In this document: positions 26,986-36,012 of the stretch, piece by piece
Layout of the letters: each line of letters opens with the position of its first letter
Position numbering within the stretch: position 1 is the stretch's first letter
NCBI RefSeq assembly: GCF_013423485.1
Contig: NZ_JABFFR010000007.1
Span: 248,001-312,000, forward strand
Length of the DNA stretch: 64,000 nt
Direction: 5' to 3'
DNA from: Azospirillum oleiclasticum
Lineage (GTDB): Bacteria; Pseudomonadota; Alphaproteobacteria; Azospirillales; Azospirillaceae
Made by a program: the position numbers and the translations under genes
Notes under the pieces: generated by a model
Database searches by the model: none
What the model was told of the DNA's origin: nothing
The model's input: only the letters and a program-made list of their open reading frames with translations

Positions 26986-28539
26986 TCAGGCCCTGGACCA
27001 GGGCCAGGCGGGGCGGCCCAGCGGGATGGAACGGCGGCGCAGGGTCAGGACGGCGAAGAGCGCGCCGGTCGCCAGCGCCGCGAGGTCGATGCCGGCGACG
27101 CCCCAGTCGCCGCGCGCCAGCGTGATGCCGAGATGGGCGTGGCTGGTCGCGAGGTTCAGCAGGGGCAGCGCCCCCCACAGCGCCGCCGCCACCGCCAACT
27201 GCTCGCCCCACGCCCGCCGCGGGCCGCGGATCATGGGGTGCAGCGCGGTCGCCAGCCAGACGGCGAGGAGGACGCCGACCTCCAGATCCGCGCGGCCGGG
27301 CAGGGCGGCGGGGATCAGCCGGTTGGCCCACAGGAAGGCGGCGATGGCGACCGGCAATCCCACCAGCACGGCCAGATTGGCCCCGTCCACGAAACGCTGG
27401 CCGCGGGTCGGGGTGGCGCCGTCGCGCTTGCGCCGCTTGACCACCCAATAGACCAGCCCGGTGCCGATCATCGCAGTTCCGGCAAGCCCGCACAGGATCA
27501 TGGCGACGCGCAGCCCGGGGCCGGCGAAGCGCAGGATGTGCAGGCCATAGGCCCCGCCCCGCACCGCCGCCGCCCCGCCGCCGCCGCCGTCCCAGTCCCG
27601 CAGCACCGCACCGGTCACCCCGTCGAACAGCACGGCCTCCGGGGTCAGCACGACGCGGTCGTCGTCGCCGCGCTTGATCAGGATGGTGGCGGCGGCGTCG
27701 CCGGGGTTGTCCACCACGATCCGCCCCGCCTGCCCGCCGTTCCAGCGGCGCGCGGTCTCCGCCAGCAGCGGCTCAACCGCGGTCAGCGGGGCGGCGACGC
27801 CCTGCGCCTTCACGGCCGGCGGGTCGGCGTAGACCTCGGCACGGAAGCCCTCCTGCCGGGCGCCGTAGGCGGCGTCCAGCCCCCAGGGCACATAGAGGAA
27901 CATCAGCGGCACCAGCCCGGTCAGCGCGATCAGCGCGTGGTAGGGCAGGGCGATCACCCCGACGCCGTTGTGCCAGTCCAACCACACCCGGGTCCGCGAG
28001 CGGCCGGGGCGGAACTTGAAGAAGTCCCAGAAGACCCGGCGGCGGACGATGAAACCGGTGATCAGGGCCACCAGCAGCGCCACCGTCGCCAGACCGACCA
28101 GATAACGCCCCACCACGCCCGGCAGCCGCAGGTCGAAGTGGAAGTAATAGAGGAAGTCCCCGCCATGGGTCGCCCGCGCCGTCACCGGCCTTCCGTCGGC
28201 CGGCTCCAGCGCCAGCCGGCGGAAGGCCGGCTGGATGGACGGCGGGTTGTAGACATAGACGTGGGTGGTCGGGTCGCGCTCGCCGGGCAGCAGGATCAGC
28301 CAGCGCCGGGCGCCGGCCGCCTCCCGCTGCAGGGTGGCGAACGCCGTCGCCGCGGCGTCGGGGCTTGACCGCGCCTCCAGCCGCTCCGGCTGCATCCAGC
28401 GGGTGATCTCGTGGCGGGCGTAGGCGGTGGTGCCGGTCAGGAACACCGCGAACAGCAGCCACCCGACCACCAGCCCGCCCCAATTGTGCAGCCAGGTCAT
28501 GGCGGTGTGCAGCGAGCTCTCGCCGCTTGCCTCGCTCAT
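26986..28539 (-). CDS. PepSY-associated transmembrane protein (iron-uptake associated)
   Basis: This 517-residue membrane protein of the PepSY-TM family starts at the ATG at 28539 behind GGAGGGTGGG. The first helix begins with HNWGGLVVGWLLFAVFLTG, the conserved heme/iron-associated His-Asn-Trp entry of the family. PepSY-like periplasmic regions lie around 70-135 and 235-330. A second conserved WLDWHNGVGV segment is near 195, and at least eight more helices follow. Such proteins are often encoded with TonB siderophore receptors and are thought to act as ferric-siderophore reductases. It overlaps the preceding DUF3649 gene by four bases (ATGA). Confidence 0.83.
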   Translation of the reverse strand: MSEASGESSLHTAMTWLHNWGGLVVGWLLFAVFLTGTTAYARHEITRWMQPERLEARSSPDAAATAFATLQREAAGARRWLILLPGERDPTTHVYVYNPPSIQPAFRRLALEPADGRPVTARATHGGDFLYYFHFDLRLPGVVGRYLVGLATVALLVALITGFIVRRRVFWDFFKFRPGRSRTRVWLDWHNGVGVIALPYHALIALTGLVPLMFLYVPWGLDAAYGARQEGFRAEVYADPPAVKAQGVAAPLTAVEPLLAETARRWNGGQAGRIVVDNPGDAAATILIKRGDDDRVVLTPEAVLFDGVTGAVLRDWDGGGGGAAAVRGGAYGLHILRFAGPGLRVAMILCGLAGTAMIGTGLVYWVVKRRKRDGATPTRGQRFVDGANLAVLVGLPVAIAAFLWANRLIPAALPGRADLEVGVLLAVWLATALHPMIRGPRRAWGEQLAVAAALWGALPLLNLATSHAHLGITLARGDWGVAGIDLAALATGALFAVLTLRRRSIPLGRPAWPWSRA

Positions 28540-28829
28540 CCCACCCTCCCCAGCAGCGTCGCCGCGGCCCACAGCCCGGCCGCAAGCCCCCCGATCCACG
28601 CCGCGGCGCGCCACGCCGAGCCGGTGGCGAAGACCAGGGGCACGGCGACAGTCCAGGCCACCAGCGCCAGCATGGTGGCGGCCAGCACCGCCTCCGCCCG
28701 CCCCAGCAGCGGCGACAGGGCGAGCGACAGGAAGGCGGCCGAGCCGGCGGCCAGCGCGTAGCCGCCGGGCAGCGCGGCGGCGAGCCGCACCGCGATCTCC
28801 GCCCGCCGCCCGGTGGCCGGCCGCTTCAC
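28536..28829 (-). CDS. DUF3649-like small membrane protein
   Basis: This 97-residue protein starts at a GTG (28829-28827) that overlaps the stop of the TonB receptor gene and ends overlapping the start of the PepSY gene, so the three are translationally linked. It has about three hydrophobic helices (GYALAAGSAAFLSLALSP, AVLAATMLALVAWTVAVPLV and a C-terminal one). This size and position match the DUF3649 iron-transporter accessory family. Its biochemical role is unknown. Confidence 0.7.
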   Translation of the reverse strand: MKRPATGRRAEIAVRLAAALPGGYALAAGSAAFLSLALSPLLGRAEAVLAATMLALVAWTVAVPLVFATGSAWRAAAWIGGLAAGLWAAATLLGRVG

Positions 28830-31276
28830 CACGAGTAGCGCAGCGAGCCGATCACGGTGCGGCCCTGGCCGTAGTAGCAGGAGGTCGCGCGCGTGCAGGC
28901 GGAGACATACTCCTTGTCGAACAGGTTGTTGGCGTTGATGGCGAGCTGCACGCCCTGGAGGTTGGGGTTGAGCTGCGACAGGTCGTAGCGCAGCGCGGCA
29001 TCGACCAGCGTGTGGCTGGGCACCTTCAGGGTGTTGGCGGTGTCGCCCCAGGTCGAGCCGACGTAGCGGACGCCGATGCCGCCGCCAACGCCGGTCAGCG
29101 GCCCCGCCTGCACGGTGTGGTCGACCCAGGCGGAGGCGGTGTGCGAGGGCACGGCCACCGGAGTGTTTCCCTTGTTGCCGTCGTTGCTCTCCGTCACCTC
29201 GGCGTCGAGCCAGGTGTAGGCGGCCACGAGGTTCAGCCCCTCCGCCAGGCTGACGCGGGCCTCCGCCTCGATGCCGCGGGAGCGGACCTCGCCGGTCTGA
29301 ACGCTGAAGCCGGCGTGGTCCGGATCGGTGGTGGTGACGTTCTGCTGGGTGAGGTGGAAGGCGGACAGGGTGAACAGGCTGTTCATCCCGGTCGGCTGGA
29401 CCTTCACGCCGACCTCGTACTGCTGGCCGCTCGTCGGCTCGAAGGCGCTGCCGGAATAGCTGGTGCCGGTCACCGGCTCGAAGGATTCCGAATAGCTGGC
29501 GTAGGGCGCCACGCCGTTGTCGAACAGGTAGAGCGCGCCGACCCGCCCGGTGAAGGCGTCGTCCTGCTGCGAGGATGTGGCGCCGGTCAGCCGGTTGCGC
29601 TGCTTGCTCTCCGCCCAGTCCTTGCGCCCGCCCAGAACCAGCACGAGGCGATCCAGCTTGAGCTGGTCCTGGAGATAGACGCCGGTCTGCGACAGGCTGG
29701 TGGCGATGCTCTGGTAGATCGGCGGGTTGGGGATGGCGAGGCCGTAGACGGGGGCGAAGATGTCCAGGTTGGGCGCCGCCGCCAGACCGCGCAGCGTGTC
29801 GCTGCGCAGGCGCTGGATGTCCACGCCGAACAGGGCGGTGTGCTTCACCGGCCCGGTGTCGAAACTCGCCTGCAGCTGGTTGTCGACGGTCACGTCCCAG
29901 GACCGCTCGTCGAGCGAGAAGGTGTTGCGCCGCAGGGTGCGCATATCGGCCAGCAGCGCCCCGGCGTAGAGGCCGCGGTAGTTCAGGTCGTTGTGCAGGT
30001 AGCGGGCGTTCTGCCGCACCGTCCAGGTGTCGTCGAAGCGGTGCTGGAAGCGGTAGCCGATGCTGGCCGTGGTCCGGTCCCAACTGTTGAAGTTGGGATC
30101 GCCGGCGAAGAAGCTGATGGGCAGCTTGCCGTTGGGGTTGGCCGTCAGCGTCCCCTGGCTGGGCAGGAAGTTGAGCGGCGAGCCGGAGAAGTCGTCGTTC
30201 TGGTAGAGCGCGATCAGCGTCAGCTCGGTGTCGTCGGTCGGCCGGAATGTCAGGGTGGGGGCGGCCGCAACCCGCCGCCGCTCGGTGAAATCGGTCTGCC
30301 CGTCGCTGTCGAGAAGCACCCCGGCGAAGCGGTAGGACAGCCGCTTGTCCGGCGTCACGTCGCCGCCGATGTCGATGGCGCCCTGGTAGCGGTCGTCACT
30401 GCCGGCCTGGAGCACCAGCTCGTGCCGCGCGTTGGGCGACGGCTGCTTGGTCACCATGTTGACCAGCCCGCCGGGGCTGGTCTGGCCGAACAGCACCGAG
30501 GCCGGACCCTTCAGCACCTCCACCCTCTCGAACAGGTAGGGGTCGAGGCCGGAGGTGACATAGCCGCTGCCCTTCAGCCGCAGACCGTCGAGATACTCGT
30601 TGAAGGACACGCCGGTGGTGCCGTCGCCGCCGAAGCCGCGCACCTGGATGCCGTCGCCGCCGAAGGAGGAAGCGTCGCCGTTGCGCGCCGTCATCACGCC
30701 CGAGGTGTAGTTCAGCGCGTCGGCGAGGTTGCGCACGGCCTGCGCGTCCATCTGGTCGCGGGTGACCACGCTGACCGACTGCGGCGTCTCGATGAGCGGC
30801 GTGTCGGTCTTGGTCGCCATGGCGCTCTGGCGGGCGACGTAGCCCATCACCGGCCCGGTCGCGCGCTCGCCGGTGCCCTCCACCGTCACCGGATCGAGCA
30901 TCAGGCTGCCGCTCGGCGCGCGGACCAGCACCGCGCTGCGCGCGCCGCTCATCCGGTAGGTCACGCCGGTGCCGGACAGCAGGCGCCGCAACGCCTCCTC
31001 CGCCGGCATGGTGCCGCTGACGCCGGGGGAGGTCACGTCCCGCGCCACCTCCGCGGCGACGCCGACCTCCCAGCCGCTGGCGGTGCTGAAGGCGGTAAGC
31101 GCCGACGGCAGCCCCTGCGGCCGGATGTCGAACGGCTGGCTGGCGGTCTGCGCCGCCGCCGTCGCCGGCAGTGTGGCGACCGTCCCGGCCCCCAGCAGCG
31201 CGGACGACAGCAGCACCGCCCGCAGCAGGCTCTTCCGACCGCACCCTCCCGCCTTGGCGGACAAACCCTTGTTCAT
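28826..31276 (-). CDS. TonB-dependent siderophore receptor with STN signalling domain
   Basis: This 816-residue outer-membrane receptor has a signal peptide ending near TAAAQTA, then an STN (secretin/TonB N-terminal) domain at about 48-100 (FDIRPQGLPSALTAFS). This is the part that contacts FecR in transcription-coupled receptors. The plug follows at about 145-260 (TPQSVSVVTRDQM, then VEVLKGPASVLFGQTSPGG), and a 22-strand barrel ends in the aromatic YSW terminus needed for BAM recognition. It is the classic ferric-siderophore type (FpvA/FoxA/FecA). The siderophore is not predictable. fecI and fecR lie directly upstream. Confidence 0.93.
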   Translation of the reverse strand: MNKGLSAKAGGCGRKSLLRAVLLSSALLGAGTVATLPATAAAQTASQPFDIRPQGLPSALTAFSTASGWEVGVAAEVARDVTSPGVSGTMPAEEALRRLLSGTGVTYRMSGARSAVLVRAPSGSLMLDPVTVEGTGERATGPVMGYVARQSAMATKTDTPLIETPQSVSVVTRDQMDAQAVRNLADALNYTSGVMTARNGDASSFGGDGIQVRGFGGDGTTGVSFNEYLDGLRLKGSGYVTSGLDPYLFERVEVLKGPASVLFGQTSPGGLVNMVTKQPSPNARHELVLQAGSDDRYQGAIDIGGDVTPDKRLSYRFAGVLLDSDGQTDFTERRRVAAAPTLTFRPTDDTELTLIALYQNDDFSGSPLNFLPSQGTLTANPNGKLPISFFAGDPNFNSWDRTTASIGYRFQHRFDDTWTVRQNARYLHNDLNYRGLYAGALLADMRTLRRNTFSLDERSWDVTVDNQLQASFDTGPVKHTALFGVDIQRLRSDTLRGLAAAPNLDIFAPVYGLAIPNPPIYQSIATSLSQTGVYLQDQLKLDRLVLVLGGRKDWAESKQRNRLTGATSSQQDDAFTGRVGALYLFDNGVAPYASYSESFEPVTGTSYSGSAFEPTSGQQYEVGVKVQPTGMNSLFTLSAFHLTQQNVTTTDPDHAGFSVQTGEVRSRGIEAEARVSLAEGLNLVAAYTWLDAEVTESNDGNKGNTPVAVPSHTASAWVDHTVQAGPLTGVGGGIGVRYVGSTWGDTANTLKVPSHTLVDAALRYDLSQLNPNLQGVQLAINANNLFDKEYVSACTRATSCYYGQGRTVIGSLRYSW

Positions 31277-31401
31277 AATCCGCAAACCCCTTGAACGACC
31301 ATGCCACGGAGGAGCGGGTGCGCCATTGTTGAGAATGAGGCGCATTGACACACTCCACGAGGACTGGACGAATCCGCGTGCGGGATCGCGTAAAAAAACT
31401 T

Positions 31402-32388
31402 TCAGGGTGGCGGGTTGCCCGGCCGCAGCACCAGCAGCGCGTCGGAGAAGTGCCGGACCTCGGCGTGGACGAGGCCGGCCAGCATCGCCGTGGTGCGGAC
31501 CGGATCGTCGAGCCGGTAACTGCCGGTGACCCGCACCCCCGCCAGCCCGGCGGGCACGACGATGACGCCGGGGTGATAGCGGTCGAGCTCGGCCAGCACG
31601 GCGCCGAGCGGGCGGTCTTCGAAGACCAGCCACCCGTCCATCCAGGCCAGCGAGGCGGTGAGGTCCACCTTGCGGCTCTCGCCGATGCCGCCGTCCGTCA
31701 CCTCCACCTGCTCGCCGGGGCGCAGGCGGACCACGGGGCCGGGCGGCGTCCCATGCACCTCGACGACGCCCTCGCGCACGGTGACGGTCACGCGGCCATC
31801 GACGTAGCGGACGGCGAAGGCGGTGCCCACCACCGTCACCGTTGCCGGCCCGGCGGCCACCTGGAAGGGGCGGGTGCTGTCCGGCGCCACCTCGAAGAAG
31901 GCGGTCCCCTCCAGCAGCCGCGCGTGCCGTTCCACCCCGTCGACATCGTCGGCAAGGGCCGTCCGCGTGTCGAGCAGGACCCGGGAGCCGTCGGCGAGCG
32001 CCACGCTCGCCCGTCCGCCGGTCGCCGTGCGGTGGTCGGCCTGGAGCCGCAGCGGCAGGTCGAGCGCCCATCCCACCCCGACCGCGACCAGCAGGGCGGC
32101 GGCGCAGGCCGCCAGCCGGCGGCCGACCCCGCGCCTTCCCACCGTCGTCGCGCGCGGGGCCGGCGCCGACGCCTCCAGCGCGCGGGCGAAGGTGGGGGAG
32201 GCCCACATCGCCTCGGTCAATGCCCAGGCGCGGGCGTGACGGGGGTCGGCCCCATGCCACGCGGTGAAGGCCGCCCGTTCCGCCGGCCCGGCCCCGTCCG
32301 CCTGCAGACGGACGAACCAGTCCAGCGCCTCCTCCAGGGGGAGGGGCTCGTCCGTGGAGGAGCGGTTGCGGTCAATCTCGTCAGCCAT
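31402..32388 (-). CDS. fecR: FecR-type anti-sigma/signal transducer
   Basis: This 328-residue inner-membrane regulator has an N-terminal cytoplasmic domain (DUF4880, about 15-60, with ALDWFVRLQ and DPRHARAW), one transmembrane helix (about 92-110), a FecR domain (about 118-215) and a C-terminal DUF4974-type domain that would contact the receptor's STN domain. It relays occupancy of the TonB receptor to the sigma factor encoded just upstream. It lies between fecI (25-base gap) and the receptor gene. Confidence 0.92.
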   Translation of the reverse strand: MADEIDRNRSSTDEPLPLEEALDWFVRLQADGAGPAERAAFTAWHGADPRHARAWALTEAMWASPTFARALEASAPAPRATTVGRRGVGRRLAACAAALLVAVGVGWALDLPLRLQADHRTATGGRASVALADGSRVLLDTRTALADDVDGVERHARLLEGTAFFEVAPDSTRPFQVAAGPATVTVVGTAFAVRYVDGRVTVTVREGVVEVHGTPPGPVVRLRPGEQVEVTDGGIGESRKVDLTASLAWMDGWLVFEDRPLGAVLAELDRYHPGVIVVPAGLAGVRVTGSYRLDDPVRTTAMLAGLVHAEVRHFSDALLVLRPGNPPP

Positions 32389-32413
32389 CGGGGTCCGCCT
32401 GTCGCCTCGTCAC

Positions 32414-32959
32414 CTAGTAGACGTCCGGGCGACCGGGATTCCGCAGCCGCTGGCCGTTCAGGCGTGCGAAAATCTCCAGACAGGCGAGCAGGGCGATCTT
32501 CAGCTCCTTCTGCACGGTGCTCACCGACACGCCCAGCCGGTCGGCGATGGCGGCGTGGGACAGCCCCTCCATGCGGTTCAACAGCACGATGCGGCGCTGC
32601 CGCTCGGTCAGCCGTCCCAGCGCCTCCTCCAGCCGCGCCAGGAGCTGACGGTCGGCGACCTCGGTTTCCGGCGACGGGCGGGCGGCCGGCACGGCCTCCA
32701 TCCCGTCGTTGTCGATGTCCGGCACCACGACGAGGCGCCGCCGCTGCTCCTGGCGAAGATGGTCGAAGGCCAGGTTCCGGGCGGTCTGGAACAGGAAAGG
32801 CTCGAGTTGCTCCACCGGCCGTTCGCGAAGCGCCGCCGAGACCCGCAGATACGCCTCCTGCGCCAGATCCTCGGCGGTCGACGCGCTGCCCACGATCCGC
32901 GCCAGCAGCCGGACCAGCGCGCCGCGGTGCCCCACGAAGACGGCATCGAGCGTCTGCAC
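32414..32959 (-). CDS. fecI: FecI-type ECF sigma factor
   Basis: This ECF sigma factor has region 2 (EDLAQEAYLRVSAAL and FLFQTARNLAFDHLR) and region 4 (RLTERQRRIVLLNRMEGLSHAAIADRLGVS). The start is not an ATG. GTG at 32959 has GAGGG seven bases upstream and gives 181 residues, so it is preferred. A TTG at 33004 would add 15 residues made from a short tandem repeat (two copies of GACAAGGCGGGGGCA in the plus strand near 32970-32999). It should direct transcription of the receptor operon when the siderophore binds. A Fur-box-like palindrome lies upstream. Confidence 0.9.
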   Translation of the reverse strand: MQTLDAVFVGHRGALVRLLARIVGSASTAEDLAQEAYLRVSAALRERPVEQLEPFLFQTARNLAFDHLRQEQRRRLVVVPDIDNDGMEAVPAARPSPETEVADRQLLARLEEALGRLTERQRRIVLLNRMEGLSHAAIADRLGVSVSTVQKELKIALLACLEIFARLNGQRLRNPGRPDVY

Positions 32960-33121
32960 CGCGCCCTCAGACAAGGCGGGGGCAGACAAGGCGGGGGCAG
33001 CCAAGGCCGGGAAATCCCATCGCGATCCGGGCGCGTCGCTGGGTCCGCATGGCGGTCACGCTTCGTGGAATGGTGGAACGGGCAGGGAGCCGTGGCTTCC
33101 CGACCGTCACCATAGTTATCA

Positions 33122-33136
33122 TGCGAATGATTCGCA
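33122..33136 (-). promoter_or_regulatory. Fur-box-like 7-1-7 palindrome upstream of fecI
   Basis: TGCGAAT-G-ATTCGCA is a perfect 7-1-7 inverted repeat, the geometry of Fur boxes (TGATAAT-N-ATTATCA), with AT-rich centre and TG/CA ends. On the minus strand TTGCGA overlaps it, with a possible -10 (TATGGT) 17 bases on. It is about 160 bases before fecI and should repress the siderophore operon when iron is plentiful. The sequence symmetry is seen; the regulator is inferred. Confidence 0.65.
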
Positions 33137-33157
33137 ATGCGGAACTTGGGGCACCTC

Positions 33158-34777
33158 TCAACCGCGCAGGCCCGGCGCCTCCTGCCCGGTGCGCGCCACA
33201 TACTCGGTGTAGCCGCCGCCAAACTGGTGGACGCCGTCGGGCGTCAGCTCCAGCACCCGGTTCGACAGGGCGGCCAGGAAGCGCCGGTCGTGCGACACGA
33301 ACAGCATGGTCCCCTCGTAGCCGGCCAGCGCCGTGATCAGCATCTCCTTGGTGTCGAGATCGAGGTGGTTGGTCGGCTCGTCCAGCACCAGGAAGTTGGG
33401 CGGGTCGAACAGCATCCGCGCCATCACCAGCCGGGCCTTCTCACCCCCGGACAGCACGCGGCAGCGCTTCTCCACATCGTCGCCGGAAAAGCCGAAACAG
33501 CCGGCCAGCGCCCGCAGCGGCCCCTGGCCCGCCAGCGGGAAGGCCCGTTCCAGGGACTCGAACACCGTGTCCTCGCCGTCCAGCAGCTCCATTGCGTGCT
33601 GGGAGAAATAGCCCATCTTCACGCTGCCGCCGACCGTGACGCGCCCGTCGTCCGGCTCGGTGACGCCGGCAACCAGCTTCAGCAGCGTCGATTTGCCGGC
33701 ACCGTTGACCCCCATGACACACCACCTCTCGCGGCGGCGGATGGTGAGGTCGAGCCCCTGGTAGATGGCGCGGTCGCCATAGCCCTTGTGCACGTTCTTC
33801 AGGACCGCGACGTCCTCGCCCGAGCGCGGAGCCGGCGGGAAATCGAACAGCACGGTCTGGCGCCGCTTCGGCGGCTCGACGCGCTCGATCTTGTCCAGCT
33901 TCTTCACCCGGCTCTGCACCTGGCTGGCGTGCGAGGCGCGGGCCTTGAAGCGCTCGATGAATTTCAGCTCCTTCGCCAGCATGGCCTGCTGCCGCTCGAA
34001 CTGCGCCTGCTGCTGCTTCTCGTTCAGCACCCGCTGCTGCTCGTAGAAGACGTAGTCGCCCGAATAGCTGTTCAGCGAGCCGCCGTCGATCTCGATGATC
34101 TTGGTGACGATGCGGTTCATGAACTCGCGGTCGTGCGAGGTCATCATCAGCGCGCCTTCGTACTCCTTCAGGAATTTCTCCAGCCAGATCAGGCTTTCGA
34201 TGTCCAGATGGTTGCTCGGCTCGTCGAGCAGCATGGCGTCGGGGCGCATCAGCAGGATGCGGGCGAGCGCCACCCGCATCTTCCAGCCCCCGGACAGCGC
34301 GCCGACGTCGCCGTCCATCATCGCCTCGCTGAAGCCGAGCCCGGCCAGCACCTCGCGCGCGCGGCCCTCCAGCTCGTAGCCGCCCAGCTCTTCGAAGCGC
34401 GCCTGCACCTCGCCGTAGCGCTCGATCACCGCGTCCATGTCCGGGCAATCGGGATCGGCCATGGCCGCTTCCAGGCTCGCCAGCTCCGTCGCCACGCTGC
34501 TGACCGGCCCGGCGCCGTCCATCACCTCGGCGACCGCGCTGCGGCCGGCCATCTCGCCGACATCCTGGTTGAAATAGCCGATCGTGACCTGCTTCTCGAC
34601 CGACACCTGCCCGGTGTCCGGCAGTTCCTCGCCGGTGATCATCCGGAACAGCGTCGTCTTGCCGGCCCCGTTGGGGCCGACGAGCCCGACCTTCTCGCCC
34701 CGGTTCAGCGCCGCGGACGCCTCCAGGAACAGGATGCGGTGGCTGTTGTGCTTGCTGATGGTCTCGAAGCGGATCAT
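33158..34777 (-). CDS. ABC-F family ATPase (YbiT-like)
   Basis: This 539-residue soluble protein has two ABC domains and no membrane part. Walker A motifs are GPNGAGKTT (about 35-43) and GVNGAGKST, and the signatures are LSGGWKMRVALA and LSGGEKARLVMA. The linker is rich in Gln, Lys and Glu (NEKQQQAQFERQQAM), as in ABC-F translation factors that bind the ribosomal E site. The length and the GGGYTEY ending resemble YbiT. It shares no obvious function with the siderophore operon downstream and ends just before the Fur-box region. Confidence 0.9.
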   Translation of the reverse strand: MIRFETISKHNSHRILFLEASAALNRGEKVGLVGPNGAGKTTLFRMITGEELPDTGQVSVEKQVTIGYFNQDVGEMAGRSAVAEVMDGAGPVSSVATELASLEAAMADPDCPDMDAVIERYGEVQARFEELGGYELEGRAREVLAGLGFSEAMMDGDVGALSGGWKMRVALARILLMRPDAMLLDEPSNHLDIESLIWLEKFLKEYEGALMMTSHDREFMNRIVTKIIEIDGGSLNSYSGDYVFYEQQRVLNEKQQQAQFERQQAMLAKELKFIERFKARASHASQVQSRVKKLDKIERVEPPKRRQTVLFDFPPAPRSGEDVAVLKNVHKGYGDRAIYQGLDLTIRRRERWCVMGVNGAGKSTLLKLVAGVTEPDDGRVTVGGSVKMGYFSQHAMELLDGEDTVFESLERAFPLAGQGPLRALAGCFGFSGDDVEKRCRVLSGGEKARLVMARMLFDPPNFLVLDEPTNHLDLDTKEMLITALAGYEGTMLFVSHDRRFLAALSNRVLELTPDGVHQFGGGYTEYVARTGQEAPGLRG

Positions 34778-34887
34778 GGGCGGCCGGGGGTCCCTGCTGT
34801 GGCGGGCCCCTTATGCCACAGGACGCGCCGAGCGACAGACCCTTGATCGGTGTTCGATTGCGGGGTGACGCGCCCGAACCCGGCGCC

Positions 34888-36009
34888 TCACGACATTTGG
34901 GCGATGGTCCGGCGGAACCTCGCCAGCGACAGGCCGAACAGGATCACGCCGATCACGACCAGCGCCAGGAATTGCGGCCAGACCACGTCGAGACCGGCAC
35001 CCCGGAACAGGATCGCCTGCGCCAGCGCCACGAAGTGCGTGGTGGGTGCGGCGAGCATCACGTCCTGGACGACCTCCGGCATGCTCTCGCGCGGCGTCGT
35101 GCCGCCGGACAGCATCTGCAGCGGCACCATCACGAGGATCAGCAGCATGCCGAACTGCGGCATGCTGCGGGCCACCGTTCCCAGGAAGATGCCCATCGAG
35201 GTGGTGGCGAAGAGGTGCAGCGCGGCGCCGGCCAGGAACAGGGCGACGGACCCCTGGATCGGCACCGCCAGCAGCCCCTGGACCACGAAGACGAGGGAGA
35301 AGGCGCAGGCGACGAGCACGACCAGGGCCATCGACCAGATCTTGGCCGTCATGATCTCGAACGGGGTGACCGGCATCACGAGAAGATGCTCGATGGTGCC
35401 ATGCTCGCGCTCGCGGATCAGGGCGGCGCCGGTCAGGATGATCGACAGCATCGTCACCTGGTTGATGACCTGGACGATTGATCCGAACCAGCCCTTGTTC
35501 AGTTCCGCGTTGAACCGCACGCGAAGGGCGAGATCGACCGGGGGCGTCGCGTCGCCCCGGTGGCGCTGGATGAACGCGTTGACCTCGCCGGTGACGATCT
35601 GCTGGATGTACCCGCTTCCGCTGAAGGCCTGGGTCATGCGGGTCGCATCGACGTTGAGCTGGATGGCGGGCTGGCGGCCGGCGAGAACGTCGCGCTGGAA
35701 GCCGGGCGGAATGTCGAGGGCGAAGGTTTCGAGGCCTGCGTCCATGCGGGCATCCATCTCGGCCGGCGTGATCAGGACCGGTGGCATGAAGAGCGGCGGA
35801 TAGAAGGCGCCGATGATGCGGGCCGACAGGGGCGAACGGTCCTCGTCCACGATGGCGATCGGCGCCTTGTTCAGCGTCTCCGGAATGGCGGTCGCGGCGG
35901 TGTAGACCGCGAGGGTGAAGGAATAGACGATGAGGACCAGCAGCATCGGATCGCGGGCGAGGCTGCGCAGTTCCTTGATGCCGAGGTTCACGATGTTGGA
36001 CACCTGCAT
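34888..36009 (-). CDS. ABC-2 type exporter permease (YhhJ-like)
   Basis: This 373-residue membrane protein has one N-terminal helix (about 25-45), a large periplasmic domain (about 50-175) and five further helices, the ABC2_membrane_3 layout. It contains the conserved REREHGTIEHLLVMPVTP cytoplasmic segment. Gene order and spacing (three bases after the RbbA-like gene) match the E. coli yhiI-rbbA-yhhJ set. It probably forms a heterodimer with the membrane half of the RbbA-like protein. The substrate is unknown, though the group includes drug exporters. Confidence 0.87.
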   Translation of the reverse strand: MQVSNIVNLGIKELRSLARDPMLLVLIVYSFTLAVYTAATAIPETLNKAPIAIVDEDRSPLSARIIGAFYPPLFMPPVLITPAEMDARMDAGLETFALDIPPGFQRDVLAGRQPAIQLNVDATRMTQAFSGSGYIQQIVTGEVNAFIQRHRGDATPPVDLALRVRFNAELNKGWFGSIVQVINQVTMLSIILTGAALIREREHGTIEHLLVMPVTPFEIMTAKIWSMALVVLVACAFSLVFVVQGLLAVPIQGSVALFLAGAALHLFATTSMGIFLGTVARSMPQFGMLLILVMVPLQMLSGGTTPRESMPEVVQDVMLAAPTTHFVALAQAILFRGAGLDVVWPQFLALVVIGVILFGLSLARFRRTIAQMS

Positions 36010-36012
36010 CGA

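Noticed and set aside
34800..34887. A possible second attachment site, because the DNA contains GTTCG followed by A/T-rich bases like the tRNA T-loop.
   Set aside because: Only about six bases match the tRNA 3' end, which is no better than chance, so the left end of the island cannot be placed this way.
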